Positions 45,529-54,767 are shown, numbered from the stretch's first letter. The stretch is 64,000 nucleotides of DNA from Caulobacter rhizosphaerae (GCF_010977555.1 NZ_CP048815.1:1728501-1792500); one strand, 5' to 3'. Numbers and translations are program-made. Notes: generated by a model from the letters alone, not told the origin.

Positions 45529-47106
45529 CTAGGCCAGCACGACCTTGCCATCCACCCGCCGCGCGATGCCCAGCGGGTTGGCGTCCTGCAGTTCCACCGG
45601 CAGCAGGGCCGCCGGCAGGTTCTGGTAGCTGACCGGCCGCAGGAAGCGGAAGATCGCCAGCGAACCGACCGAGGTCGAGCGGCTGTCGGAAGTCGACGGG
45701 AACGGGCCGCCGTGGACCATGGCGTGGCCGACCTCGACGCCGGTGCCGAAGCCGTTGACCAGCACGCGGCCGGCCTTCAGCTCCAGGGTCGGCAGCAGGG
45801 CGCGGGCCAGGTCTGTGTCGGCCTCGTCCATGTGCACGGCGATGGTCAGCTGGCCTTCCAGGGCGGCGAGCACCTGGGTCAGCTGGGCCAGGTCCTGGGC
45901 GCGGACCACCAGCGAGGCGGCGCCGAACACTTCGTCCTGCAGGTGCGGCGTGGCCAGGAAGGTGGCGGCGTCCACCGAGAACAGGGTCGCGCGGCCCTGG
46001 CCGTGGCCGCCTTCCAGGCCGTGCGCCACCTCGGTGACGCCCGAGGTTTCGGCCAGGGCTTTCACGCCGCCGGTATAGGCCTTGCAGATACCGGGGGTCA
46101 GCATCTGGCCGGCCGGGGCCTTGGCGATCACCTCGGCGGTGGCCGCCAGGAAGGCGTCCAGCTCGGGGCCGTCGATGCCCAGGATCAGGCCGGGATTGGT
46201 GCAGAACTGACCGGCGCCTTGGGTGAGAGCGGCGACGAACTCGGGGGCGATGGCCGCGCCGCGCGCCTTCAGGGCGTTCGGCAGCAGCAGCACCGGGTTG
46301 ATGCTGCTCATCTCGGCGTAGAACGGGATCGGCTCGGGACGGCCCTGGGCGACGGCCGTCAGGGCCAGGCCCGCGCGGCGCGACCCGGTGAAGCCCGCGG
46401 CCTTGATGCGGGCGTCGGCGACCAGGCCTTGCGAGATCTCGATGCCGGCGTCGTGCAGCAGGGCGAAGACGCCCGACGGCAGGCCGCATGCCTTCACGGC
46501 CTCCTGAACGGCGCGGCCGACTAGTTCCGACGTACCCGGATGCGCCGGGTGGGCCTTGACCACCACCGGGCAGCCGGCCGCCAGGGCCGAGGCGGTGTCG
46601 CCGCCGGCCACCGAGAAGGCCAGCGGGAAGTTGCTGGCGCCGAACACCGCCACCGGACCCAGCGGCACGTTGCGCAGGCGCAGGTCCGGACGCGGCAGCG
46701 GCTTGCGGTCCGGCTGGGCCGGGTCGATCCGGGCCTCCAGCCAGCCGCCGTCGCGCAGCACGCCGGCGAACATCTTCAGCTGGCCCATGGTGCGGCCGCG
46801 CTCGCCTTCCAGGCGGGCGCGGGGCAGGCCGGTCTCGGCCATGGCCCGAACGATCAGGTCGTCGCCGATCGCCTCGATCTTGGCGGCGACGGTTTCCAGG
46901 AACACGGCCCGCTGCTCGGGCGAGGTGGCGCGATAGGGCCCGAAGGCCGCGGCCGCCAGGGCACAGGCCTCGTCGAGATCGGCCTTGGTCGCGCCACCGA
47001 AGGTCACGTCCAGGGTGGCTCCGGTGCTGGGGTCGACCGCGTGGATCGCGCCGCCGGTCCCGGGGCGGGCGCCGCCGTCGATCAGAAGCTCTCCGGTGAT
47101 GGTCAT
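45529..47106 (-). CDS. Alpha-ketoglutaric semialdehyde (2,5-dioxovalerate) dehydrogenase, paralog 1
   Basis: A 525-aa aldehyde dehydrogenase of the group that oxidises 2-oxoglutarate semialdehyde to 2-oxoglutarate, the last step of non-phosphorylative pentose and hexarate degradation. Catalytic Cys302 is in [13 protein letters not shown] and Glu265 in AEMSSINP; the group-specific segments GNVPLG... [41 protein letters not shown] are clear. It resembles the second copy at 60757 (same layout throughout). It is not in the arabinose cluster, so it may serve another substrate. A LacI-like imperfect palindrome TGATACCGCTCCCA lies 38 nt upstream of the start (47144-47157). Confidence 0.93.
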   Translation of the reverse strand: MTITGELLIDGGARPGTGGAIHAVDPSTGATLDVTFGGATKADLDEACALAAAAFGPYRATSPEQRAVFLETVAAKIEAIGDDLIVRAMAETGLPRARLEGERGRTMGQLKMFAGVLRDGGWLEARIDPAQPDRKPLPRPDLRLRNVPLGPVAVFGASNFPLAFSVAGGDTASALAAGCPVVVKAHPAHPGTSELVGRAVQEAVKACGLPSGVFALLHDAGIEISQGLVADARIKAAGFTGSRRAGLALTAVAQGRPEPIPFYAEMSSINPVLLLPNALKARGAAIAPEFVAALTQGAGQFCTNPGLILGIDGPELDAFLAATAEVIAKAPAGQMLTPGICKAYTGGVKALAETSGVTEVAHGLEGGHGQGRATLFSVDAATFLATPHLQDEVFGAASLVVRAQDLAQLTQVLAALEGQLTIAVHMDEADTDLARALLPTLELKAGRVLVNGFGTGVEVGHAMVHGGPFPSTSDSRSTSVGSLAIFRFLRPVSYQNLPAALLPVELQDANPLGIARRVDGKVVLA

Positions 47107-47219
47107 GGCGCGATCCTCGTGTCGTCGTTGAACGGGTCTTAGATGATACCGCTCCCATAGACGTCAAGCCGATGGCTCGGATACCGGCCGATTTCGAAGC
47201 TTTCGGCAGGCCTTGACTG

Positions 47220-47263
47220 ACTCATAACTCGCCAGCTATGAGTAACCCATAGCCAACGGGTTA
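47220..47263 (+). promoter_or_regulatory. Putative ArsR operator upstream of the ArsR-SRPBCC genes
   Basis: Two perfect inverted repeats lie next to each other: ACTCATA (47220-47226)/TATGAGT (47237-47243) and TAACCC (47243-47248)/GGGTTA (47258-47263). They end 10 nt before the ArsR start codon. ArsR-family dimers bind such imperfect palindromes overlapping their own promoters, so autoregulation is likely. Confidence 0.65.
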
Positions 47264-47273
47264 TCGGTTTTTC

Positions 47274-47597
47274 ATGACGGACGCTCACGACCTGCTTTTC
47301 AAGACGCTCGCCGATCCCACCCGACGTGGGATCTTCGAGCGGCTGTGCCGCGACGGCGAACAGACGGTCGGGGCCCTGACGGCCTTGGCCGGAGTCTCGC
47401 AGCCGGCGGTCTCCAAGCATCTTGGGGTGCTCAAGCAGGCCGGCCTAGTCAGCGACCGTCATGAGGGCCGGCAGACGCACTACAGCGCCCAGCTGAACGC
47501 CCTGGCCCCGTTGGTCGACTGGACAAGCCGCATGGCCGGGTTCTGGGAAACCCGGTTCGACAATCTCGAAGACCTGCTCAACAGGATGGACCAATGA
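47274..47597 (+). CDS. ArsR family transcriptional regulator
   Basis: A 107-aa winged-helix repressor: FKTLADPTRRGIFERLCRDGEQTVGALTALAGVSQPAVSKHLGVLKQAGLVSDRHEGRQTHYSAQLNAL. No cysteine metal-binding motif (such as ELCVCDL) is visible, so it probably does not sense metals. It belongs to the subgroup paired with SRPBCC (AHSA1) proteins: its stop overlaps the next start (ATGA). Confidence 0.93.
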   Translation: MTDAHDLLFKTLADPTRRGIFERLCRDGEQTVGALTALAGVSQPAVSKHLGVLKQAGLVSDRHEGRQTHYSAQLNALAPLVDWTSRMAGFWETRFDNLEDLLNRMDQ

Positions 47598-48025
47598 CCA
47601 GCACCGCGACGCAAACCCGTTCCGTCGTCGTCGAGCGTGACATCGCTCATCCGCCGGAAAAGCTCTGGCGCGCCCTGACCCAGCCGCACCTGATGGAGGA
47701 ATGGCTGATGAAGAACGACTTCAAGCCCCAGGTGGGCCACAGCTTCAACCTGCGCGGGGAGTGGGGCGGGGTGCTGGACTGCAAGGTTCTGGCCGTCGAG
47801 CCCCAGAAGACCCTGTCCTATACCTGGGATTTCGCCCACGAGGACGCGGCCTACAACCTCCAGAGCGTGGTGACCTTCACCCTGACCCCGACCGCCACGG
47901 GCACGCACCTGCGCGTCGAGCAGGCCGGTTTCCATCCCGACCAGAAGCAGGCCTACGGCGGCGCCCACGCCGGCTGGAAGTCGTTCCTGGGCAATCTGGA
48001 CCAACTGCTGGAGCGGCTGGACTAG
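47594..48025 (+). CDS. SRPBCC (AHSA1/START) domain protein
   Basis: A 143-aa helix-grip fold protein (RDIAHPPEKLWRALTQPHLMEEWLMKNDFKPQVGHSFNLRGEWGGVLDCKVLAVEPQKTLSYTWDF..., GWKSFLGNLDQLLERL). It binds a hydrophobic ligand in the START-like cavity; the ligand is unknown. It is always found next to this type of ArsR regulator and is likely the regulated partner. Translation coupled to arsR. Confidence 0.92.
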   Translation: MTSTATQTRSVVVERDIAHPPEKLWRALTQPHLMEEWLMKNDFKPQVGHSFNLRGEWGGVLDCKVLAVEPQKTLSYTWDFAHEDAAYNLQSVVTFTLTPTATGTHLRVEQAGFHPDQKQAYGGAHAGWKSFLGNLDQLLERLD

Positions 48026-48061
48026 CCGTCCGCAGCGCCCGATCCCGAAGGAGAAAGACCC

Positions 48062-48283
48062 TTGAACTGGAACGCCCTCATCCGACAGACCCATCGCTGG
48101 TTGTCGATCCTCTTCACGGCCGGCGTCATCGGCTACATGATCGTCATGACCAAGGGGCAGCCCCCAGGCTGGGTCGGGCTGTTCGCCCTGGTCCCGCTGA
48201 TCCTGCTGCTGGTCAGCGGCCTGTACATGTTCGTGCTGCCCTATGTCGCCAAGGGGCGAAGCGGACGGCGCGCGCAAGGCTAG
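48062..48283 (+). CDS. Small membrane protein (73 aa)
   Basis: A protein with two hydrophobic helices (WLSILFTAGVIGYMIVM and WVGLFALVPLILLLVSGLYMFVLPYV) and short basic ends. The start is a TTG preceded by GGAGAAAG. It lies in the same direction between the SRPBCC and DUF1801 genes, so it is probably part of the same operon. No function is known. Confidence 0.72.
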   Translation: MNWNALIRQTHRWLSILFTAGVIGYMIVMTKGQPPGWVGLFALVPLILLLVSGLYMFVLPYVAKGRSGRRAQG

Positions 48284-48292
48284 GAGGGAGCC

Positions 48293-48712
48293 GTGGCCGG
48301 GGAGAGGTCCGAACCGAAGCTGCTGTCGGGCGGCAACCCGCAGATCGCCAAGGGAGACGGCGACACCCCGGTCCAGGCCTATATCGCCGCCATGCCGGGC
48401 TGGAAAAGCCAGGTCGGGCGCAAGCTGGACGCGCTGATCCAGGCCGCTGTTCCCGGCGTGCGCAAGGCGGTGAAGTGGAACTCGCCGTTCTACGGCGTCG
48501 AGGAGAAGAGCTGGTTTCTCGCCGTTCATTGCTACGCGAAGTACGTCAAGGTGGCCTTCTTCCGCGGCGCGGCGCTCGATCCCCAGCCGCCGGTCGCCTC
48601 CAAGCAGAAGGACGTTCGGTATCTCCACATCCACGAAGACGACCCGATCGACGAGGCCCAGTTCACCGACTGGGTGAGACAGGCCAGCCAATTGCCCGGC
48701 GAACACATGTGA
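48293..48712 (+). CDS. DUF1801 domain protein (first of two)
   Basis: A 139-aa YdhG-like protein (DUF1801): VQAYIAAMPGWKSQVGRKLDALIQAAVPGVRKAVKWNSPFYGVEEKSWFLAVHCYAKYVKVAFFRGAALDPQP. The family fold is known but its function is not. The GTG start follows AGGAGGGAG. It is a diverged tandem paralog of the next gene and is co-directional with the ArsR-SRPBCC pair. Confidence 0.87.
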   Translation: MAGERSEPKLLSGGNPQIAKGDGDTPVQAYIAAMPGWKSQVGRKLDALIQAAVPGVRKAVKWNSPFYGVEEKSWFLAVHCYAKYVKVAFFRGAALDPQPPVASKQKDVRYLHIHEDDPIDEAQFTDWVRQASQLPGEHM

Positions 48713-48728
48713 GCCGTTACGACGAGGT

Positions 48729-49148
48729 ATGAGGACCATGAAGAAGAAGATGGGCGGCCCGCTGGAAGGCCCGCCGTCCGAACTGATCGACAAGGCGATT
48801 GCGGCGCTGGACGATTGGCGCGGCGAGACGCTGGCCAGGATCCGAAAGCTGATCCACGAGGCCGACCCCGACGTGGTCGAGGAGTGGAAGTGGGGCATAC
48901 CGGTGTGGTCGCACGACGGCATCCTCTGCACCGGTGAGACCTACAAGGCCGCCGTGAAGACGACCTTCCCCAAGGGCGCGTCGGCGGAGGATCCTTCGGG
49001 CCTGTTCAATTCCAGCCTGGAAGGCGCCACCCGGCGGGCCATCGACTTCCGCCAGGGCGAGGCGATCGACGAAGAGGCGTTCAAGGCGCTGATCCGCGCC
49101 ACCGTGGCGTTGAACGTTTCGACGCGGACGGCGAAGAAGCGCGCCTGA
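48729..49148 (+). CDS. DUF1801 domain protein (second)
   Basis: A 139-aa DUF1801 protein (ELIDKAIAALDDWRGETLARIRKLIHEADPDVVEEWKWGIPVWSHDGILCTGETYKAAVKTTFPKGASAEDPSGLFN). The WKWG-x-P-V-W motif is the counterpart of VKWNSPFYG in the preceding gene. The start may be at 48729 or 48738 (MKKKMGG); both have only GAGG close by. The operon ends at the terminator that follows. Confidence 0.85.
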   Translation: MRTMKKKMGGPLEGPPSELIDKAIAALDDWRGETLARIRKLIHEADPDVVEEWKWGIPVWSHDGILCTGETYKAAVKTTFPKGASAEDPSGLFNSSLEGATRRAIDFRQGEAIDEEAFKALIRATVALNVSTRTAKKRA

Positions 49149-49180
49149 CGCGCCTCGAAGGCTTCCAACGATAAAAGGCG

Positions 49181-49218
49181 AACGCCGCGACGGCCTGTCG
49201 GCCCTCGCGGCGTTTCCT
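49181..49218 (+). terminator. Terminator of the ArsR-DUF1801 operon
   Basis: A 10-bp stem (AACGCCGCGA at 49181-49190 with TCGCGGCGTT at 49205-49214), with a second short pairing CGGCC/GGCC inside the loop, then TTCCTT. It lies 33 nt after the last DUF1801 stop. Confidence 0.75.
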
Positions 49219-49271
49219 TCCCATGCGACCTGTTTAGCGGGCCGCCGGTTCCCACAAGGAGAGGGGGTGGG

Positions 49272-50426
49272 CTATTTCTTATCGGTGGTCAGCTTGAAGA
49301 CCATGACGTTGCTGTACTTCTGGCCCGGATCCAGCCGCACCGGCGCGAAGGCCGGCTTGTTGGGGGCGTCGGGGAAGTGCTGCGGCTCCAAGGCGATGCC
49401 GTCGCCCTGGCGATAGATCTTGCCGCTCTTGCTCACCGTCGTGCCGTCGATGAAGTTGCCGGTGTAGAACTGAATGCCGGGCTGGTCGCTGAGGATCTCC
49501 AGCACCCGGCCGCTCTTGGGATCGGCCAGGCGCGCCGCCAGACGCGGCGCGCCGCCGGCCTTGCCGGTCAGCACCATGTTGTGGTCGTAGCCGCGGCCGA
49601 TGACCATCTGCGGGTCGCGGGCGTCGCGGACCCGCTCGCCCACCACGCGCGGCTTGCGGAAGTCGAACGGCGTGCCGGCCACCGGCGTGATCTGGCCCGT
49701 GGGGATCAGCTCGGCGTCGACCGGCGTATAGCCATCGGACGCCAGGGTCAGGACATTGCCCATCGCGCCGTCGGCCGAGCCTTCGCCGGCGACATTGAAC
49801 AGGGCGTGGTTGGTCATGTTGACGATGGTCGGCTTGTCGGTGGTCGCGCCATAGGTGATGGTCAGTTGGTTTTGCTCATCCAGCGCGTAGGTCGCCGTGG
49901 CGGTCAGGGTTCCGGGATAGCCTTCCTCGCCGTCGGGGCTGACATAGGTGAAGGTGACCGAGGCGACCGGGCCGCGCTTGACCTCGGCGACCTTCCAGAC
50001 CTGCTTGTCGAAGCCCTTGACCCCGCCGTGCAGGGCGGCGACGCCGTTGTTGTTCAGGGCCAGCTGGTAGGTCTTGCCGTCCAGGGTGAAGCGGCCCTTG
50101 CCGATGCGGTTGGCGAACCGGCCGACCGAGGCGCCGAAATAGCTGGCGTTCTTGGCGTAGGCCTCGGCGTCCTTGAAACCCAGGGCGATGTCGGCCTTGG
50201 TTCCGTCGCGGCCGGGCGCGATCAGCGACTGCAGGGTGGCGCCGTAGGTGATCACGGTGGCGCTGACGCCCTTGCCATTGGTCAGGGTGATGGCCTCGAC
50301 CGCGACGCCGTCGGGCGTCTTGCCGAACGGGGCGCGGGCATAGTCGGCCGCGAAGGCCCCCGCCGGGAGGGCGATGGCGGTGGCGGCCAGGAGGGCGCCG
50401 GTCAGTGTGCGGCCTGAAGTCTTCAT
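49272..50426 (-). CDS. galM: Secreted aldose 1-epimerase
   Basis: A 384-aa mutarotase with an N-terminal signal peptide (KTSGRTLTGALLAATAIALPAGAFAAD), thus periplasmic. The epimerase motifs are FGASVGRFANRIGKGRF, NNNGVAALHGGVKGFDKQVWKV, the catalytic histidine in VNMTNHALFNVAG and the glutamate region GIQFYTGNFIDG...IALEPQHFPDAPN. It interconverts sugar anomers for uptake or dehydrogenation. The ATG at 50426 is chosen since upstream ATGs would hide the signal peptide. It lies after the GH43 gene in the arabinose locus and has its own candidate operator (50482-50492). Confidence 0.92.
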   Translation of the reverse strand: MKTSGRTLTGALLAATAIALPAGAFAADYARAPFGKTPDGVAVEAITLTNGKGVSATVITYGATLQSLIAPGRDGTKADIALGFKDAEAYAKNASYFGASVGRFANRIGKGRFTLDGKTYQLALNNNGVAALHGGVKGFDKQVWKVAEVKRGPVASVTFTYVSPDGEEGYPGTLTATATYALDEQNQLTITYGATTDKPTIVNMTNHALFNVAGEGSADGAMGNVLTLASDGYTPVDAELIPTGQITPVAGTPFDFRKPRVVGERVRDARDPQMVIGRGYDHNMVLTGKAGGAPRLAARLADPKSGRVLEILSDQPGIQFYTGNFIDGTTVSKSGKIYRQGDGIALEPQHFPDAPNKPAFAPVRLDPGQKYSNVMVFKLTTDKK

Positions 50427-50481
50427 GGGGTTCCTCGTTCCAACGATCGCGAGCGGCTCTGGATGGCGCTTGGCGATCATA

Positions 50482-50492
50482 TAGTCCGACAA
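50482..50492. promoter_or_regulatory. Putative arabinose-locus operator upstream of galM
   Basis: TAGTCCGACAA fits the palindrome TnGTCnGACnA and lies 56 nt upstream of the galM start codon. Related sites precede the TonB receptor and the ABC transporter operon. Confidence 0.5.
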
Positions 50493-50571
50493 TTGGAGCC
50501 TGCGCAATCGAAGCGGGGCGGAAAGAGCGAGCCCTCGTTCCGGAAGGGCGCAAACCCATGTGCGGAACGGC

Positions 50572-51579
50572 TCAAAGGGCTATGGGCCATCCGTCGTCGG
50601 TCCATCCCAGGGGCTGAATGCGCAGGGTGGGAACACCGCCTTTGCGGGCGTCGTAGGCGTGATAGACGATGTGGTCACGGCCGTCGTCGCGCAGCACGGC
50701 CACGTGGCCTGGCCCTTTGAAGCGCTTGGCCGGATCCAGGTCGGCGTGCAGCACGATGAAGCCGCCGCCCTTCATCATCGGCTTGCCGTCGCGATCGACA
50801 TAGGGCCCGGCCACGGCCTTCGAACGGCCGACCACGGTATAGTAGGTGCTGTCGGCGCCCCGGCAGCAGAAGTCGAACGAGGCGAACAGATAGAACCAGC
50901 CGTCGCGCTCGACGATGCAGGGCGCTTCGATGGCGCTGGGCCGGGGTCGGGCGGCGATCGCCGCCGGGGCCGCGCCGGGGCTGGGCTTGCCGGTCGAAGG
51001 ATCGATCTCGACCAGCTTGAGACCCGACCAGAAGCTGCCGAAGCTCATCCAGACGCGGCCGTCCGGCATGGCGACGATGTTGGGATCGATGGCGTTGAAG
51101 TCGTCGCTGGGCTTGGAGGCCAATACGACGCCCTCGTCGCGCCAGCCGAAGGCCGGGTCGGACCGGTCCAGGGTCGGCGTGGTCTGGAGGGCGATGGCCG
51201 AACGGTTCTTTCCGAACGTCGAGAGGGCGTAATAGAGGTGGTAGCGGCCGTTGATCAGGCTGATGTCCGGCGCCCAGGCGCCCCGCACGCCGGGGACCTC
51301 TCCCTGCGCCCAGTCGGGCAGGGTGGGCATGACCGCGCCGATCAGGGTCCAGGTCACCAGGTCAGGCGAGGTGCGCCAATGGATCAGGCCAGGCTTCTGG
51401 TTGGCCTGACTGGTGCAGAACAGGTGATAGGTCCCGCCCTGCCGGATGATGCAGGGGTCGTGCACGGGCGACAGGTCGCCGGTCATCCGATCGTTGAGGC
51501 GGGCCTCGGCCATGGCCGACGCGGCGACCAGGCTGGCCGTCGAGAGGCTGCCGGCCAGGGCGTGTCTGCGGGTCAGCAT
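50572..51579 (-). CDS. GH43 family arabinanase (endo-1,5-alpha-L-arabinosidase type), secreted
   Basis: A 335-aa glycoside hydrolase family 43 enzyme. An RRHALAG N-terminus followed by an Ala-rich segment ending EARLN suggests Tat export. The five-bladed propeller shows VHDPCIIRQGGTYHLFCTS (catalytic base Asp), WAPDISLINGRYHLYYALSTF, DFNAIDPNIVAMPDGRVWMSFGSFWSGLKLVEID and IEAPCIVERDGWFYLFASFDFCCRG (acid Glu). This arrangement is that of arabinan endo-1,5-arabinosidases. It should cut arabinan or arabino-oligosaccharides in the periplasm. It follows the TonB receptor by 72 nt, probably on the same transcript. Confidence 0.92.
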   Translation of the reverse strand: MLTRRHALAGSLSTASLVAASAMAEARLNDRMTGDLSPVHDPCIIRQGGTYHLFCTSQANQKPGLIHWRTSPDLVTWTLIGAVMPTLPDWAQGEVPGVRGAWAPDISLINGRYHLYYALSTFGKNRSAIALQTTPTLDRSDPAFGWRDEGVVLASKPSDDFNAIDPNIVAMPDGRVWMSFGSFWSGLKLVEIDPSTGKPSPGAAPAAIAARPRPSAIEAPCIVERDGWFYLFASFDFCCRGADSTYYTVVGRSKAVAGPYVDRDGKPMMKGGGFIVLHADLDPAKRFKGPGHVAVLRDDGRDHIVYHAYDARKGGVPTLRIQPLGWTDDGWPIAL

Positions 51580-51651
51580 CAGGACCTCCGGCGCCGGAAA
51601 GCAAGAGACGAGAAGGGGGCGCCCGGCCGAGAGCCCGGCCGGGCGCGGGTT

Positions 51652-54366
51652 CTACATCTTCCAGCGGAAGCCGATCAGGACCTGGCGGTCGTAGCGACGG
51701 GTGTCGCGCGGATACAGGTGCTTGTCGGTGAAGTAGTCCTTGAACTCGGTGTCGAGCAGGTTGACGCCTTCCAGGGTCAGGGTGAGCTTGTCGCCCACCT
51801 TGTAGGAGAGGCTGCCGTCCATCTGGGCGGTGTTGTCGGCGATCAGGTCGAAGCCGCTGTTCTCGAAGTTGGGCGTGTCGAGGAAGTGTTGGCGCCAGTT
51901 ATAGGCCAGGCGACCCGAAATCGGACCTTTTTCATAGAGAACCGCCACGTTGTAGGACCACTTCGACAGGCCGCGGAAGTCGGTCTTCACGCCGGTGACG
52001 GCGTTCTCCATCGACCCGTCCATGAAGGTGAGATTGGCCTGCAGGCCAAGGCCGCTCAGCGGTCCGGGCAGGAAGTCGTAGAACTGCTGGTAGCCCAGTT
52101 CGACGCCGTCCAGCTTGTCCTTCCCCGAGTTGCTGGGGCGCGTCATGATGTAGGTGGTGCCGTTGATCACTTCGTTGGCCGAGGTGGTCTCGACATAGCC
52201 GTCGATGTTGCGGTGGAAATAGGCCAGCGTCAGGAAGCCGTCGGCGGCGAAGTACCATTCCAGCGAGGTGTCCAGGCTGTCGGAGGTCACCGGTTTCAGG
52301 TTCGGATTGCCCCCGGAGCCGGAGAGGAAGGTGGTGTTTGACGCCACGGTCGACAGCGAGACGCCCGGATTGAGCTGGGCGAAGTCGGGACGGGTGACCG
52401 TGCGGCCCAGCGAGATGCGGCCGATCAGGTCGGGACGCAGGTTGAACTTCAAGTTCGCGCTGGGCAGCAGGTCGACCGACGAGTTCTTCTTGCTGGTCGG
52501 CGTATAGGCCAGGATCGGACTGGCGGTGTCGACATTGTTGCCGCCCAGGGTCTGCTCGGTGCGGACCAGGCGCAGGCCCACCACGCCGCTCCACGGCACG
52601 CTGCCCAGGTCGCCGCCAATCTTGGATTGTACGTAGCCGGCATAGGTCTTCTCGACGTCCGAGAAGAACATGCCCGGGTCGATCCGCCGCTTGCCGGTGA
52701 CAGGGTCGTTGCGCAGGGCGAACAGGGCCGCGCTGGTGGCGTTGCGGTCGTACAGCAGCGCCGTCTGGGCCCGGACCTTGTCGGTGTTGTTGAGCAGGTA
52801 TGAGGCGCTGGGCGTGTACCACTGAGTGGTGACGTAGTCCGGACCGCCGCTGGCCATCTTCTCCGACACGCCGTTCAGGCCCGGCAGGGTGCTGACCGAG
52901 GTGTGAGTGAACGGATAGGCCGCGCCGCCGTACGACTGGTTGGATTCGGCGCTGCGGTCGGCGTAACGGAAGCCGGCGCTGATCTCGCGGATGAACTCAT
53001 CGGAGGGGGCGGTGTAGACGACGTCGGCGCGCCAGTCGACCGAGGTCCCGGTCTGCTTGCCGTAGTTGTCGAACCAGTTCTCGATCGTATAGGCGGCCGG
53101 ATTGGTGATGTCGTAGCCGGGGCTGTTGTAGTTCAGCTGGGCCGTGCCGCCGTGGCTGGTGTCGACCTGCACGAGCGGCACGATCGTGGAGGTGTCCATG
53201 ATCGGGTTCTCGTACCGGAAGAACGAGTTGGTCACCGACAGGTCGGTCGACAGCTTGAAGCTGCCCAGTTCCTTGTAGCCGCCGGCCGAGAACTGGTTGG
53301 TGTTGGAATGCTGGTCGTTGGCCTGGGTCGACATGATCGTGAAGACGTTATGGTTGGTCAGCGTCTTCAGCTGGTTGGTGCCGGGGAACACGGTGGCCGA
53401 CAGGTTGCCGTCGCCCAGCCAGGGCAGGCCCACCAGGAAATCCAGTTCGAACACGTTCTTGTAGTCGGTGACGAAGCCTTCGAGGTAGAGCTCGCTGGTG
53501 TCGTCCGGGCGCCATTGCAGGGCGAAGTTGGCCGCCTTGCGCTTGCGCTCGCCGGCGATCGGGATGTAGCCCATCACAAAGGGGCCGTTGATCGAGGTCA
53601 CGCCCGCCGGCAGCGGGTGGGCCGGACTGAACGAGCCGGTGTGGTCGTCGGAGCGGACGTTGAAGGCGCGCTCCTCGTGATAGTCGCGGTCGACGAACGA
53701 CACCCCGAGCAGCGCGCCGAACTCGCCGGCGCTGGTTTCCCAGCGGTTCGAAGCGGTGGCCCCGAAGTCCGGATTCCAGGCCTTGGCCTTGTCGGAATAG
53801 ACCCCGTGGCCGAAGGCGTTGAACTGGGCGCCGGCGAAGTCGAACGGCCGGCGGGTGCGGACGTCGATCGATCCGGCGATGCCGCCTTCGATCTGGTCGG
53901 CCGCGGCGCTCTTATAGACGTCGACCCGCTGCAGCATGTTGGCCGGAATGTCGGCCAGGGCGATGTAGCGGCCGGTGGTCGTGAACACCTCGCGGCCGTT
54001 GAGCAGGGTCACCAGGTTGGGCAGGCCGCGGATCAGCACCGAATTGGCCTCGCCGGAGTCGCGACGGACCTGGATGCCGGTGACCCGCGCCAGGGCGTCG
54101 GCGACATTGTTGTCGGGCAGCTTGCCGACGTCCTCGGCGACGATGGAGTCGACGACCAGGTCGTTGTTCCTCTTGATCTGCTGAGCGCTCTGGGCGGCCT
54201 GCCGCTGGCCGGTGACGACGATCTCCTCGACCGTCTGGTCGTCCTTCGTCGCCGCGGTCTGCGCCAGGGCCGGCGCGGCGGCCAGCAAGGTCATGGCCGA
54301 GGCGGCCGAGATCAGCAGGGCGCGGCGCACGGCGGAGCGCATCGGCTTCTGGATGCCGGTAGTCAT
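51652..54366 (-). CDS. TonB-dependent receptor for a (pentose) oligosaccharide
   Basis: A 904-aa outer-membrane receptor with signal peptide (about 1-36, ending PALAQ), a TonB box-like VEEIVVTG, the plug domain (NNDLVVDSIVAEDVGKLPDNNVADALARVTGIQVRRDSGEANSVLIRGLPNLVTLLNGREVFT...) and a 22-strand barrel ending ...RYDRQVLIGFRWKM with the terminal aromatic residue of barrel proteins. The type (KLPDNNVADALARVTG) is the carbohydrate-linked receptor of Caulobacter and Xanthomonas. Start: the ATG at 54366 has GGGAGGGAAATCC directly upstream; an ATG at 54387 is weaker. Neighbouring GH43/GH51 genes imply uptake of arabino-oligosaccharides. Confidence 0.95.
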   Translation of the reverse strand: MTTGIQKPMRSAVRRALLISAASAMTLLAAAPALAQTAATKDDQTVEEIVVTGQRQAAQSAQQIKRNNDLVVDSIVAEDVGKLPDNNVADALARVTGIQVRRDSGEANSVLIRGLPNLVTLLNGREVFTTTGRYIALADIPANMLQRVDVYKSAAADQIEGGIAGSIDVRTRRPFDFAGAQFNAFGHGVYSDKAKAWNPDFGATASNRWETSAGEFGALLGVSFVDRDYHEERAFNVRSDDHTGSFSPAHPLPAGVTSINGPFVMGYIPIAGERKRKAANFALQWRPDDTSELYLEGFVTDYKNVFELDFLVGLPWLGDGNLSATVFPGTNQLKTLTNHNVFTIMSTQANDQHSNTNQFSAGGYKELGSFKLSTDLSVTNSFFRYENPIMDTSTIVPLVQVDTSHGGTAQLNYNSPGYDITNPAAYTIENWFDNYGKQTGTSVDWRADVVYTAPSDEFIREISAGFRYADRSAESNQSYGGAAYPFTHTSVSTLPGLNGVSEKMASGGPDYVTTQWYTPSASYLLNNTDKVRAQTALLYDRNATSAALFALRNDPVTGKRRIDPGMFFSDVEKTYAGYVQSKIGGDLGSVPWSGVVGLRLVRTEQTLGGNNVDTASPILAYTPTSKKNSSVDLLPSANLKFNLRPDLIGRISLGRTVTRPDFAQLNPGVSLSTVASNTTFLSGSGGNPNLKPVTSDSLDTSLEWYFAADGFLTLAYFHRNIDGYVETTSANEVINGTTYIMTRPSNSGKDKLDGVELGYQQFYDFLPGPLSGLGLQANLTFMDGSMENAVTGVKTDFRGLSKWSYNVAVLYEKGPISGRLAYNWRQHFLDTPNFENSGFDLIADNTAQMDGSLSYKVGDKLTLTLEGVNLLDTEFKDYFTDKHLYPRDTRRYDRQVLIGFRWKM

Positions 54367-54429
54367 GGATTTCCCTCCCAGGTTCATCGTCTCCCCGTCT
54401 GCGCGGGGCGTTTCTCGATGACCGTCATC

Positions 54430-54440
54430 TTGTCTGACAA
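54430..54440. promoter_or_regulatory. Putative arabinose-locus operator upstream of the TonB receptor
   Basis: TTGTCTGACAA is a perfect 11-bp palindrome and the best-formed site of the set. The core GTC-n-GAC is of the sort bound by FadR-type GntR regulators. No regulator gene is in the window. Confidence 0.55.
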
Positions 54441-54673
54441 ATAAATTGAGCGCAAGAGGATTGCCTGCGCGTGATCAAAAAAATGAACGACGTTCTTTGT
54501 TCCTCAAGGGGCACGATGCACCCGCATAGGGCTCGTTGATTGTTATGATAAATGGCAATAAAGTAATTAAAACAACATGATGAGGTTGGCTCACTGGACG
54601 CTATCGCGGCCGCGGCGGGCCCCGGGCTGGGTGCGCGTGGCCGTGGTGTCGTTCGTGAAAAGTGCGCGAACCT

Positions 54674-54684
54674 TGGTCAGACAA
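54674..54684. promoter_or_regulatory. Second putative operator upstream of the TonB receptor
   Basis: TGGTCAGACAA fits TnGTCnGACnA, 308 nt upstream of the receptor start and after the GH51 stop. It could act as a distant operator or be a chance match. Confidence 0.4.
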
Positions 54685-54767
54685 ATGATCGAGATTGGCA
54701 TGGCCGATTCGCGCGGCCGCGGTCTGGAAGCGGCGGCGGCCGGAGGCGCGGCCACCGTCTCGCTGAA

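Larger units (their letters stand above)
54367..54767 (-). promoter_or_regulatory. TonB receptor promoter region with putative operators
   Basis: A 401-bp region between the stop of the GH51 gene and the receptor start. It contains TTGTCTGACAA (54430-54440, 64 nt before the start) and TGGTCAGACAA (54674-54684), both fitting TnGTCnGACnA. An A/T-rich tract around 54540-54580 could be promoter. A short Pro/Arg frame on the plus strand (54577-54804) lacks a ribosome binding site and is not called as a gene. Confidence 0.55.
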
